Part shown: positions 1 to 10,100 of the stretch, piece by piece
Layout: each line of letters starts with the position of its first letter
Position numbering within the stretch: the first letter of the stretch is position 1
Position numbers and translations under genes: made by a program
From: Blattamonas nauphoetae
Taxonomy: Eukaryota; Preaxostyla; Oxymonadida
Length of the DNA: 21,689 nucleotides
Direction: 5' to 3'
NCBI GenBank assembly: GCA_033064195.1
Contig: JARBJD010000704.1
Coordinates: 1-21,689 of the forward strand
The notes under the pieces: generated by a model
The model's input: only the letters and a program-made list of their open reading frames with translations
What the model was told of the DNA's origin: nothing
Database searches by the model: none

Positions 1-448
1 TCTTCTCGAGCAAGACGACAACACGTTGGTCCAGTCTCTCAATCGATGTTTGAAGGTCATCAGGACAACACAGTCGTTGCAATGCATCGACGATCTGGAC
101 AGCTTCTTCGCCATCATCGTCACTGGTTTGCACAACTCCAACGAATTCATCGCTACCTTCAACTTCACCATCTTCATCGAAATCCTCAATTTCAATTCCA
201 TCCTTGATCCCCGTGCCGACCAGTTTCGGACTCTCCGATCTGCCTTCCGAGACGGAACGTGGCGTGAACAGATGGCACTCCTGTTTTGTGGCGAACCTGG
301 CTGTCCAAACGAGCAAGGTGCACTCTGGACGTGACATGTGTGTGACTGATTTCACTTTTGATGGATTTATGACAACCGACATGACTGATGGGCAATTATT
401 CGATGAAGCCTGTCGCTTTATCTTGGTTCTTTTCTTCCACAAACGCAT
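1..448 (-). CDS. Acidic hypothetical protein, N-terminal part (runs off left edge)
   Basis: Reading the minus strand, an ATG at 448-446 opens a frame of about 149 codons that is still open at base 1, so the gene continues outside the window. An in-frame TGA lies shortly upstream of the ATG, which supports this start; the protein begins MRLWKKRTKIKRQ, a basic stretch. The second half is very acidic (GIEIEDFDEDGEVEGSDEF, then SDDDGEEA) and is followed by a helix-like segment (VQIVDALQRL, then DLQTSIERL). No signal peptide or membrane helix is visible. I do not recognise a family. The basic-then-acidic layout would fit a nuclear or scaffold protein, but that is inference. It is divergent from the gene starting at 758, with about 310 bases between. 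Confidence 0.5.
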   Translation of the reverse strand, partial: MRLWKKRTKIKRQASSNNCPSVMSVVINPSKVKSVTHMSRPECTLLVWTARFATKQECHLFTPRSVSEGRSESPKLVGTGIKDGIEIEDFDEDGEVEGSDEFVGVVQTSDDDGEEAVQIVDALQRLCCPDDLQTSIERLDQRVVVLLEK

Positions 449-757
449 CAATGACTGGACAATGGAAATTGAACTTCATTCTTCAGTTTGAGCAGAGGCA
501 TTGCATGATGGATCGTCTGGCAGACAAGCCAGGTACAAGGTTAGGCGGGCTCAAATCAAACCTTCATCTCGCTATTGAACACATCTACATCGCCGAGGTG
601 ATGTCTTTTATCATGGCTATGATTTTCCATCAGAGCTCACCCAACTCATCACAATTGATTTGACCAATAATCCGCATCTGTTCAGCCCAGCACCGAATCC
701 AGCACTCTTTCTCAACCACACCTCCATCGCCCCCAAACACAGACTCTCCTTCTTCCG
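449..757. other. Intergenic spacer between divergent genes
   Basis: This stretch separates the minus-strand acidic gene from the plus-strand ARM-like gene and should contain both promoters. I see no clear TATA box or repeat. The last ~90 bases are open in the frame of the 758 gene back to a TAA at 668 but lack an upstream ATG, so 758 remains the likely start. Short frames here look like shadows. Confidence 0.35.
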
Positions 758-1876
758 ATGGATCTGATTTTCGAGCGATTTCTCCGCAACAATCCAACCG
801 CTTTCTTCCAAACTTTCAACCTCCACCGACCGCCTTCAGTCAAAAGTTCCTCAGCACTCCTCTCGTCGGACTCCACTCTCCTCGTTCGATGCATCCGTGT
901 TCACTTCAATGAGCGGACTCTCACTGTCTTCATGGACATTCTTGGATATCTCGCGGATCAGCAAGTCACTTCCGATGACTTTCACCAGCTATACTCGTCA
1001 TTCCCTCCCCTCGCCTTCTCGACCTTCTCCTCTCCTCTCCTCACCTCGTCAAAGTTCAAAAGACCTTTGGACCAAATTTCTGTTTATTCTCTGGAGCCTC
1101 TGTGGAATTGTCGCCCCTTTCGGTGCTTCATCGTCTCTCGCCAGAGTCTTCAAGATGCTGACTCCATTCGACTCAAATCCAGATGATCGCGAAGTGACTC
1201 TGTTGAGATTCGTTGGGGATCTCGTTGTGTCTCTTCACTGGCTCAACATTCCTGCTCACTTCGACTCTCCACTCCTCTGCCATCTTCCTTCGCTGGCTAG
1301 TGCTCAGCGAGGCGTCCTCAAACTCTCTCCTCTCACTCTGGCATCATCTCCTCGTCACCCCACTCACCGCTCAATTGTTCGTCGAATGTATCGCACTCTT
1401 CACAAAACAATTCGATGGCACGAACCGATTCCTTGCACATCTTTCGCTGTTAGTACGGTCATTGCACTCGAAAGGTCTGTCCACTCCTGTTTTCATCCAT
1501 CCACAGGGATTCACCCGGTCCTCACCACACTCCATCACCTCCGCTCTCTTTCCAGGTGTCTGTTGTCTGTCCTCTCTCTCTTCATCTTGTCAGACTTCCT
1601 GTTCCTGCCATCGTGTCTGCTGCTCTTGAGTTCTTCCATCGCTTTGTCAGTTTCTCGTCTGATGCTGTTCGGATGAAGTTGGTGAAGCAAAATCTGTTGG
1701 ATCATGTTGTATTCGCTGTGTCGTGTTCATCGTTCTTGGATGACTACAAGAATGGTGTTACTGTGATCGGGCTTCTACTCGACACCATCCGACGAGACCA
1801 TCTCAAAAGGAGAATGATCGACTTCGACTTCTATCGAGGCCTGAATGCCCATTCGAGAAGCTCTTCATCTTTCTGA
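758..1876 (+). pseudogene. ARM-like helical-repeat protein, frame-broken, one intron
   Basis: From the ATG at 758 the protein begins MDLIFERFLRNNPTAFFQTF and is rich in Leu, Phe and Ser in amphipathic-helix spacing. Coding character then passes through three frames: 758 to about 1060, about 1060 to 1250 (KDLWTKFLFILWSLCG ... RFVGDLVVSLHWLN), about 1255 to 1452 (FLRWLVLSEASSNSLLSLW ... LAHLSLL). A GTACGG...TTTCCAG intron at 1453-1555 joins LAHLSLL in phase 0 to VSVVCPLSLHLVRLPVPAIV, followed by LEFFHRFVSFSSDAVRMKLV and DYKNGVTVIGLLLDTIRRDH; the stop is at 1876. Helical repeats with a 'change in last residues, then LVKxxLLD' pattern resemble ARM-type proteins common in oxymonads. The first two frame switches have no convincing splice sites, so I call it a decayed gene; unseen introns are the alternative. 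Function unknown. Confidence 0.45.
1453..1555 (+). other. Predicted intron (103 bp, phase 0)
   Basis: The donor GTACGG follows CTG-TTA and the acceptor is TCTTTCCAG after a pyrimidine-rich run. Removing it joins two coding frames in phase. It also removes a stretch where none of the frames is convincing. Confidence 0.5.
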
Positions 1877-2180
1877 CAGTCTAAACGTGCCAAGCATGAC
1901 GAAAAATTGTGTGTGTCACGTTTACCATCCAGTATTGCCGTGATTTACTCCTTTTTCTCGTCGTCTTCTCGAGATGGATTGCTCTAAGCCTTACACTGAT
2001 TCTTTTTGAAATTGGTCAAGTGGTGAATGACGTGGATGATAATGAGTATAAACAATGAAGAGTGTGGAAGTCTGTCCCACATCACAAAACGCAGTCGTTT
2101 CAATCGTTTGACAGAAATCATTTTCTGCTTTTCTAGCGGTGGAAATCACTCCTAAACCTTATCATCTGCGTCAAACCAGA
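1877..2180. other. Intergenic, more A+T rich
   Basis: No coding frame is convincing. The 3' half holds TTTTCTGCTTTTCTAG at about 2120-2136, which could be the acceptor of a 5'-UTR intron for the next gene. Otherwise I see only spacer and a presumed promoter. Confidence 0.35.
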
Positions 2181-4776
2181 ATGAATACTTGTATACTACC
2201 CTCAGACCAGAGGAACCAATCCATTTTCTCTCCCTCTTTCCTTCACATCGATATCGGAAAGAATTATCCATCTGATACAGAAATTAAACACTTTCTCACG
2301 TCACTCACAGATTTTGTACGAGAAAATCACGATCTACCACCTCATGTTGTAGATCTGGCTGCCGACCAGTTGATGCAACTTCAATGCCACGATTTCTGGG
2401 ATTTTAACGATGAAAGCAAGCCTCACCTCCTCCATTTTGTTCCTATACAGACTGGGGCTCCTCTAACGTTCGATGACTCGACTTGGTTCGTTCTCCTGTC
2501 AGCCCACCAGCCTCGCCTCTCTTCGGCTCTCCTCGGCATTCTCGAAGCAGAAATCAGATACTCATCGGATTCATCCGTTGAATTGGCTCTGAAATCAGGC
2601 TTTATTGCAGAATTTCTCTCAGCTTTGGATGTCCAGACACTCCTAGCGACGGATCTCTCACATCCTCTCCACGCCGCCCTTTTCTCGTTTCTTGTCGCTC
2701 TTGTTCGAGCAATGGAATATGTTCACAAATCAGAGTATACTGAGAGCCGTAAAACTTGTGTCTGGTCGCCAATACGATTGCTATTCACTCCCCTCCGAGA
2801 TTACCTCATTCTTCATCTCACAGCCCCCCTACCCACTCCCATGCAAGCCCTCTCAGCCACGAACATGGCGTCACGGTCATGCCGTCCTTCCTTCTCCACT
2901 CGATGAGCTCTCAATACAAAATATGCTTTATCCGGTTCTCAGCCTGTTTCGAACGGCTTTCGAGATTGCCGAAGAAAAGGAAGCACTTTCCCAGTTCCTT
3001 CCAGAACTTCTGGTGTCTGTTTGGGAGGAGAGGAGGAAGAGGGGATTGGTAGCAGCCGAATGTGCTCCATTGTTCATGTCCACTCCACTCCACCCACGTC
3101 TCCTTCCGGACAATCTGAAAACGGTGATCGACTCAGCCTCTTCTCTGCTTGAATCGCCGTCTCCTCTCTCCCACTCTGACGCTGTCGATGTTGCAGCCTT
3201 TCTGATGTGCTTTCGAGATGTCTTCTTCACGAGGCAATCCGAGGAAAACAAGAAGTGGCTCAGATTCACAATGAACTATCGACGGTATCTGTCGCCGCCT
3301 CTCATGTCCAGCATTGCCAAGCTCCTCATTCTGTCTGCTCTCTCCCGGAATGATGAGGTTCGGTTCGAGAGCTTTTCACTTTGGGGATTTATTTTCCAGT
3401 GCAGAGAAGCAAACATGAAGTTCGTGATGACTCAACCGAGCTTGATGAAACATTTGATTGACATTGTTTCTGAGCTCAGTCTGCCTCGTTCTGATTTCGA
3501 TCGTCGCACCCTCAACCAACTATTTGGTACAGTCGCAAACAATTGTATCATTGTGATGATGCATCTGTCGCAATCTGCTCTCAAATCTCGAGACGATGAC
3601 ACACTGGAAAGCAACCTCAAAGAAAGAATTCTCGTTCCAACAAGAGACTTCTTAGTAGCTTGGGCGAAATCGTCCTCAGCGGCGCTTCTTCAATCAGACA
3701 CTCTTCAGCATTTGGCTTCGCGTCCCCACCTCGAGCGGTTCGTGTCAGGCGTGTGGGAGGAAGTCCGAACAGAAGCGATTCGCCAAATCTGTCCGGATGG
3801 AAATGTGTCCGAGGCTCCATCATTCCTGACGGTGGAGCTCTTTTCCCCGATGTCGGCTGAAAGAATGATCTCTCCTCTGTCCTCTCTCTCGTTGTATCTG
3901 TCAACCTCCCCATTTCCTCCCCAGCCTGTTCTCTCATCCATCCACCTTCTCCTCAGACGTCTCGAACGACATCGTCCCTCTGTCTTTTCCAATACCTCCC
4001 CACGTTTGTGTGATTGGATCACGAGCAATTCTAGGTTTGCCGAATGTTTCGTGGAAGCAATCACAACTATCTTTCTTGTTGATGATACAGTTCTTCATGC
4101 TGAAGCGGTGAGCATCGTTTCGTCTCTCATCAGCGGAAGAGATGCTGTTCCTCACGCCCTCGTCCAAGCGAATGTCTTCCAACATTTTTGGGTAGTTCTG
4201 GAAAAGTTGACAACATCACAGCGATGGAAAGGAACAGACCGATCAGATTTGTACAACACCTCCCATCTTCATCGTCTTCTTCTCTTTTCCATCTCCGCTT
4301 GTTTCAAGAACAGAATCATATCAAATGACACTGATCTCCTCCAGAAAGTGTTGATTCCGTGCCAGCCGTTCATCAAGTCGTTCCTCTCTGCTGTGCTGTA
4401 TGATGAAAACAAGCTGCGCTCTCGAACAATCGGCCTTCTGGTGAATGTTGGGAAGACCGAGTCATTCTTCCCTCTCTTGTCTGACATCGTCGAGACAAGC
4501 GGATTCCATCTTGTGACAATGTCACTTTGTGATACGACAGTTCGACAAGCTAATTATCGAGACGAGCGTTCTGCTCTCTTGTCGACATTCAATTGGCCAC
4601 ACCCAAATCACCAGAGAACTCTCCGCACGATGATGAAAGGGCGGAACGAAGAAGGGCATGAGGATCTGATTGTACAGGCAATTGCTCTCCTGTTCTACAG
4701 AAGACAGAATCGTGTCAATCCCAGTCCGATGCTGGGGATTGTCAACACGATGGGGATGAATGTTTTGGGACAGTAG
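2181..4776 (+). CDS. Large α-helical (ARM/HEAT-like) protein, probably two exons
   Basis: The first ATG is at 2181 (MNTCILPSDQRNQ); a GTG upstream at 2139 is in frame but is an unlikely eukaryotic start. The first frame runs to about 2734 (LTDFVRENHDLPPHVVDL, ALLGILEAEI, AALFSFLVALVRAMEYVHKS). A second frame carries the rest to the TAG ending at 4776, about 610 further residues. A GTATAC donor at 2735 and a TTCTCAG acceptor ending at 2942 give a 208-bp intron whose phases match (S-D-L-F-R-T-A-F-E). The body is a run of paired amphipathic helices (LMKHLIDIVSELS, HALVQANVFQHFWVVLEKL, FIKSFLSAVLYDENKLRSRTIGLL), as in ARM/HEAT solenoids that act as protein-binding scaffolds. No catalytic motif, signal peptide or membrane helix is seen. 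The family is unidentified; a frameshift instead of an intron near 2735-2940 is the alternative. Confidence 0.65.
2735..2942 (+). other. Candidate intron (208 bp, phase 2)
   Basis: The donor GTATAC follows TCA-GA and the acceptor is GGTTCTCAG. Splicing here is the only pair I found that links the two frames of the surrounding gene in phase. The region is open in both frames, so coding overlap alone does not prove it; an acceptor at TCTCACAG (about 2822) does not match in phase. Confidence 0.35.
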
Positions 4777-5352
4777 ACCTGAACTGAGTCGATGAGACCT
4801 CTTTTCTTTGTTTTCAGGAACACATCATCAAAGAATAATAAGCGATTTCAACGTTTTTTTGACCAGCTCATGAACAATTTATGGTTCACAACAAACAGCG
4901 CCCAAGTCATGTTGTAAAAAAGGAGTTGAAACTCTGGTAATGGTGTGAAAAATAGTGAATAATTGTGGTCTGAGATGAAGACGTGATATGTGAATGTGTT
5001 TATATGAGAGATTTCGGGAGCTGGAGATGAAAACCAACAAACAAATCGGAAGATCAGATGTTGGATAGTGTCAAATCGAAAGAAGAGCGAGGATGACTGA
5101 AAAATGGGCATCCTTGCGAAAAGAATCAAAATGATGAGACAAGAAAGAGGTGTTTGATTGAAGGCTGAAGGAGAAGGAAAACAGAAGTCTATGCGAAAGA
5201 GACCAGAATGAAGGAGAAAAACTTGGAAGGGAGATGAACTGGAGTAGAATGAAGATTAAAAATTTAAAAAGGGAGACGGGTGGGATCAGAATGAAGGAAA
5301 ACTGGAAAGTGATATGAGTGGTACGAAAAAAGAAGAAAAAGTGAAGTGTTCT
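4777..5352. other. Intergenic spacer between convergent genes, purine-rich
   Basis: Between the two convergent stops the plus strand becomes strongly A/G-rich from about 5050 to 5345. A phrase like AGAATGAAGGA followed by an AACTGGA-type motif recurs loosely near 5208-5250 and 5288-5320, suggesting a decayed short repeat. No frame is protein-like. It presumably holds the two 3' UTRs. Confidence 0.4.
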
Positions 5353-6705
5353 TCAGAGTGGGTTGTGTGGAATGTCATTCGCTGGCAGTGTTAGACTCTG
5401 GTTCTTCGAGGCTTGTTGGGAAAGAAACGACACAACATCTGACAACGATGGACGATTCTTCACAACAGGACTCACACATTTTGTGATCATCTCGGCCATC
5501 TCTTCCGACGATACCAGTTCCATCAGAGGAAGAAAACCTGACGAAAGTTGCCGATGCGCGCTGAGGGCATCAATCTCCCCCAAAGGGAACCTGTCCCGTC
5601 TCAATCGAGAACAAGACAAGGCCAAGACTAAAAACTGCCGCTTTCGTCAAATCAACTCCTTCTGTTCTCATCGTTCCATCTTGATTCACCAACTCAGGCG
5701 CCATCCAGCGAATCCCATCAAACGACGTCACTGAACTCTTTCCCTGCACTTCCTCCGACATAATCATTGATTGTTCTGCGAGCAATGCAGTGTTGTTCGA
5801 AGTGGTGAGAGGAGCAGCTGAAGGGCGAGTGGCTGGTGTCCCATGCGATGGAGCATTCTGTTGGAACACAATTCCATCGTTCTTGTCAAACATGATCAGA
5901 TGAGGCGAGAGGAACCCAAGAATCATCGCATTCTTGTCTTTCGAAGCAATCTTCATCAATTCATTGCCAATCTCCCAACCCGCTCTTCTCCTCTTTCGAA
6001 GAGGTTTGTCAAATGGATTGTGAAGTCTGTTGAACAGCGTATCCATCTTGTTCCCCATCACTTCCTCCACTTTCTCGTTCTGCTCGTTGAATCGGATCCC
6101 AGGGATCATATCCATTGCACAAGCATTCATGACTGATTCGTGTGATGTGTCACATCGAACAGTATCCGTTTTCTCCCCCAACGCTTTCAGGCCTGTGTAA
6201 GTCGATTCAAGTCCCAGAACATGCACATCTGTTCCATATCCAAACTCTTCTTTCTCATCAATCTTCAGCTCGTTCACACAGTCCAGTTCTTTCTGTGAGG
6301 TCAGTGACTCATTCTTCGGAGTGTTCTTTCGATGTCGCCAGCAGAAGAAAACAATCACAATCAGCATGATGAGAGAGACAGCCAAGACGATCACTAACGG
6401 AAGCCACCATTTCATGTTCTCTTTCATCGATTGGGAGAGTCGTTCCACCGAGTTCGTTTGAATCAGGAATGAGTCACTGCTTCGTTCATTCTCACCAAAA
6501 AGCAGACGACCACGCCATTCCAGTGACGAATCCAGAGATGACAGAGATGATTGGGAGAGTGTCAGAGAGATCGATGATTCGGTGAAGGAAGTTGTCGTGT
6601 CCAGATCCAGTTTCATTCGTTCCGCTTTTCCAATCGTCTTCTGCTTGTCCACTTCGAACACTTCCAGAAACAGATCACACGGAATCAACGTCGTTCCGAT
6701 CATTT
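5353..6705 (-). CDS. Surface protein, 3' part: juxtamembrane, TM helix and pseudokinase
   Basis: This is the C-terminal part of the large gene at 7135-12636, split from it by the inserted element at 6706-7149. In order: a Ser-rich juxtamembrane segment (SLTLSQSSLSSLDSSLEWRG), a single membrane helix (LPLVIVLAVSLIMLIVIVFF, about 6341-6406) followed by basic residues CWRHRKN, then a cytoplasmic kinase-like domain. APE-type WMAPELV, the helix-F segment FSLGLVLFSIETGQVPFG and helix-I RPSLSDVV are present. The glycine loop, the VAIK lysine, HRD and DFG are not visible, and the usual helix-F aspartate is replaced (AVFSLG), so it should be catalytically dead. Near 5577-5581 one extra C in the plus strand shifts the frame between VPFG and EIDALSAHRQ; without it the domain would continue to the TGA at 5353. 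Confidence 0.7.
6341..6406 (-). other. Transmembrane helix
   Basis: About 20 uninterrupted hydrophobic residues between KWW and CWRHRK. The positive cluster on the kinase side places the repeats outside and the kinase-like domain inside the cell, a type I receptor layout. Confidence 0.8.
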
Positions 6706-7154
6706 GAGTAGTTCTCAATGAAATGATGCAAACAATATATGTGCGTGGAAAAAAATCAAAATTAACCGAATTAAGATTTAGTTGTTCAATAGACAGGGCA
6801 CAGGTAAATTTTTGTATTTCAAGCCTGATCGCGCTTGAAATGGCCTGTTTAAGATCAGCACATTGTTGCACACGTTTTATTGCAAAACAAGTTCAAAGAC
6901 AGTGAAAGGATGGAAAACAACAAAAAGAGGTCTCTATGTGAGACAATGGAAATAAATCATCCAATAAAGAGAAAAATATAGAAAATGTGAGATTTCTATG
7001 TTGATCGAGACAACTTCTATGGATTTTTGAAAATGAAAAAGTTCACAAATGATGTATTTTGAGATGATAAACAAAGAACAATGCTTTTTAGGAGAGTTTC
7101 TGCGTCTGTGCGATTTTGTGACGCGCGGATAATTTCATTGAGAACTACACATTT
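6701..7154. mobile_element. Small non-autonomous DNA transposon (MITE-like), 444 bp
   Basis: The inverted ends are GTAGTTCTCAATGAAAT at 6708-6724 and its reverse complement at 7132-7148, a perfect 17-bp match. The element spans about 6706-7149 and is flanked by a direct repeat CATTT (6701-6705 and 7150-7154), a 5-bp target duplication. The interior is A+T-rich and codes for nothing convincing, so it must depend on a transposase elsewhere. It sits inside the surface-protein gene: on the coding strand the frame reads ...TFTLEM before it and ...MIGTTLIPC after it, both in the same codon phase, so one copy of the duplicated bases rejoins the frame exactly. No GT-AG ends fit an intron. I cannot assign a superfamily; 5-bp duplications are known in Transib, but its typical end sequence is absent. 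Confidence 0.8.
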
Positions 7155-10100
7155 CGAGAGTGAATGTTTTGTCTTTCTTGGTGAACGAGGAAGTGGACGT
7201 TGGAGAGAGTGTTGGGATGAAATGAAGTGATTCTTTTTTCGCGTCTGCTCCTCCGACTTCACAATCAGTCGCTGAGATCCAAGCTGAAGGGTGATCCACT
7301 GTCCCATCTCCTCCGTGAAGACTCCCAATTTCAATCTCTCCATTTTCCGAGCACCGTATGTTCTGTCGAGTTGATGGGAACGACGAGATGGCTGGGGAAT
7401 TGTCAAAGAAAGTCGAGGAGACAATTCTAAGAGTTCCACTTCGCATGTTCACCACTCCCTGCGAAATGCGTGACAGAACAGTTTCAGTGATGTTCGTCGT
7501 GCAATTCGAAAGCTGGAGAACTCCAGTTTCCCATTCACAACACACTTCATCAGAGTTCAACGAGTTCCGAGTCTTCACACCAACAATCGATCCATCGCGA
7601 AGAACGATCGTCGAGTCAATCCCTGACAGAAGAACGAATGATGGATCAATCGATTCAATCACAACATCAACATCACGAATCTCAAACAATCCAGACGAAA
7701 TCGAAATCATTCCGTTCTCTCCCATCGATGCTGATGAAGGGATCGTCAGCGTCGGTTCTGTCGATGTTCCCTTCTCAACAACAACAATCCCATTGAGCAG
7801 GCACACAATCGGCGACGACAGCGTCGCGTTCAGAATCAGTCGCAATGAAATGTCCGACGCTCCAACATTCGATGCAATCTTCCAAGCAGAGTCCATCGAA
7901 CTGCACGGCTCGTCCTTCTTTCCACACAATCGAGAAGAATCGGAGGAAGACGAGTCGAAGAACACAACAATCTGTTTTGGTCGTTTCTCAGTTGTGAATG
8001 ACACTGAAGATTCAACGAATACAGTTTTCCCAGATTCTTCATTTCTGATCGACATGATTCGATATTCGGTGTCGTATTGAAGAGAATCCGTCCATCCAAT
8101 CGCCATTTCTTTGCTTGTTCCCGAACTTGAGTTTGTGAAGACAACTTCGAATGAATGGTCGGAGTCGAGAACAACCAGGAATCGTTCGTTCGAGGGAAGG
8201 TCAGTTCCACGAAGAGTCACAGAGAATGTCGTGTTCAGGTCAGAGCAGAACGAGAACGACGCATTGTCAACACGAGGCGGATGAGGAATCGAGAATGTCG
8301 ACATCTCCAGAATCGCAGAAGAAGAATCGTTTTTCAGAGAAAGAACAGACAACACATCTCCAAACTCCACACTCGACAGATCAGATGTTGAGATGTTAAG
8401 TGTCAATGTCAGTTCTGTTTCAGACACGGCAGAGCATGCAACTTCGAACGGCGTGCCTGAAGTTGTTGAAGTGACTTGGAGTTTCACAGTGAAAGATCCA
8501 ACAGCGAAACATCGACCACCGAAAGTGAGATTCACAGTTTCGAGAGAGGCAGCAAGGAGTGGTGAGACAGAGAGCAGACGAGGTGGTTCGAAGGGAGTGG
8601 AGAAAGAGAGATCGGAATTCTGCAGCAGAGTCGATCCATCGAGCGACACAGAATCCACAATGTATTCATATCCAAACAGCAAGTCGGCCGAAGAGAGCGG
8701 ATAGAACTTGATTGTCTTCGATCCAGATTCACTCGGGTCAGTAGAATCACTTCGGACTGTGATCGTTCGTTTGTCTGGCTCAGTGTTCGCTGTCACCAAA
8801 GATTTGGATCTCGGCTGTCCTGTCACACGCATCACGTAGTCGGTGTTCGGTTTCAGTGCTCGGCCACTCATCGTCAGAGTCGCTTCCGTTTTCAGAGCAT
8901 CCAACAAGCTCCCAATCGTCACGTCAGTGATCCGAGATGGTTCAGAAATAGTGAAAGTGTTGGGAGTCGCGTCGATCAGGAGAGGTGTGGAGGGTGAGGA
9001 GGTTGGGATGACGGAGAAGAGTGTGTAGGTCGTTCCGAAAGATAGAACTGGTGAGTCGCCAAAAATCGAAATTGATGCCACATTCGAGTTCCTCTCATCA
9101 CTTATTTCATCCGAAAACGAAATATCAAACCAGGGACCACTCTCCGAGTTCAGTCTCACTGTGTACGATCCTTTTGCGATCTGACGACCACGTAGAACGA
9201 TCGATGTCGTGTTCCCACTCACATCCAACTCGAGCCAGATCCCAACAATTCGCGCTGGCTCAGTCGGTGTTGCGAATGACAGGCCAGAATTCTGCAGAAG
9301 AGTCGATCCATCGAGAGTCACAGAATCCACAATGTATTCATATCCAAACAGCAAGTCGGCCGAAGAGAGCGGATAGAACTTGATTGTCTTCGATCCAGAT
9401 TCACTCGGGTCAGTAGAATCACTTCGGACTGTGATCGTTCGTTTGTCTGGCTCAGTGTTCGCTGTCACCAAAGATTTGGATCTCGGCTGTCCTGTCACAC
9501 GCATCACGTAGTCGGTGTTCGGTTTCAGTGCTCGGCCACTCATCGTCAGAGTCGCTTCCGTTTTCAGAGCATCCAACAAGCTCCCAATCGTCACGTCAGT
9601 GATCCGAGATGGTTCAGAAATAGTGAAAGTGTTGGGAGTCGCGTCGATCAGGAGAGGTGTGGAGGGTGAGGAAGTAAGGACGACGGAGAAGAGTGTGTAG
9701 GTCGTTCCGAAAGATAGAACTGGCGAATCGCCAAAAATCGAAACAGATGCCACATTCGAGTTCCTCTCATCACTCATTTCATCCGAAAATGAAATATCAA
9801 ACCACGGACCACTCTCCGAGTTCAGTTTCACTGTGTACGATCCTTTCGCGATCTGTCGACCACGAACTGTCACCAATGTCGTGTTCCCACTCGAGTCCAA
9901 CTCGACCCAAATCCCAACAATTCGCGCTGGCTCAGCTGGAACCTTGAAGGTCGCTGTCTCTTCAACTGCCGTCCGAACTGTCGGAACGGTCGAAATCGTC
10001 AGAGATGTGATTCGGTAGCGACGAGAATATTTCATCAATTGGGCAACAGGGAACAGCGTGATCGATAGTGTGTGAGTTGTCAACGCAGTGTCACCAATTA

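Noticed and set aside
2139-2180. GTG start of the second ARM-like gene at 2139
   Set aside because: Non-ATG starts are rare in eukaryotes and an in-frame ATG follows at 2181.
6706-7149. The gap in the surface gene as an intron
   Set aside because: Its edges carry inverted repeats and a target duplication rather than phase-compatible GT-AG sites.
6706-7149. Assignment of the small element to Transib on the 5-bp duplication
   Set aside because: Its ends do not show the expected CAC-type start, and duplication length alone is not decisive.
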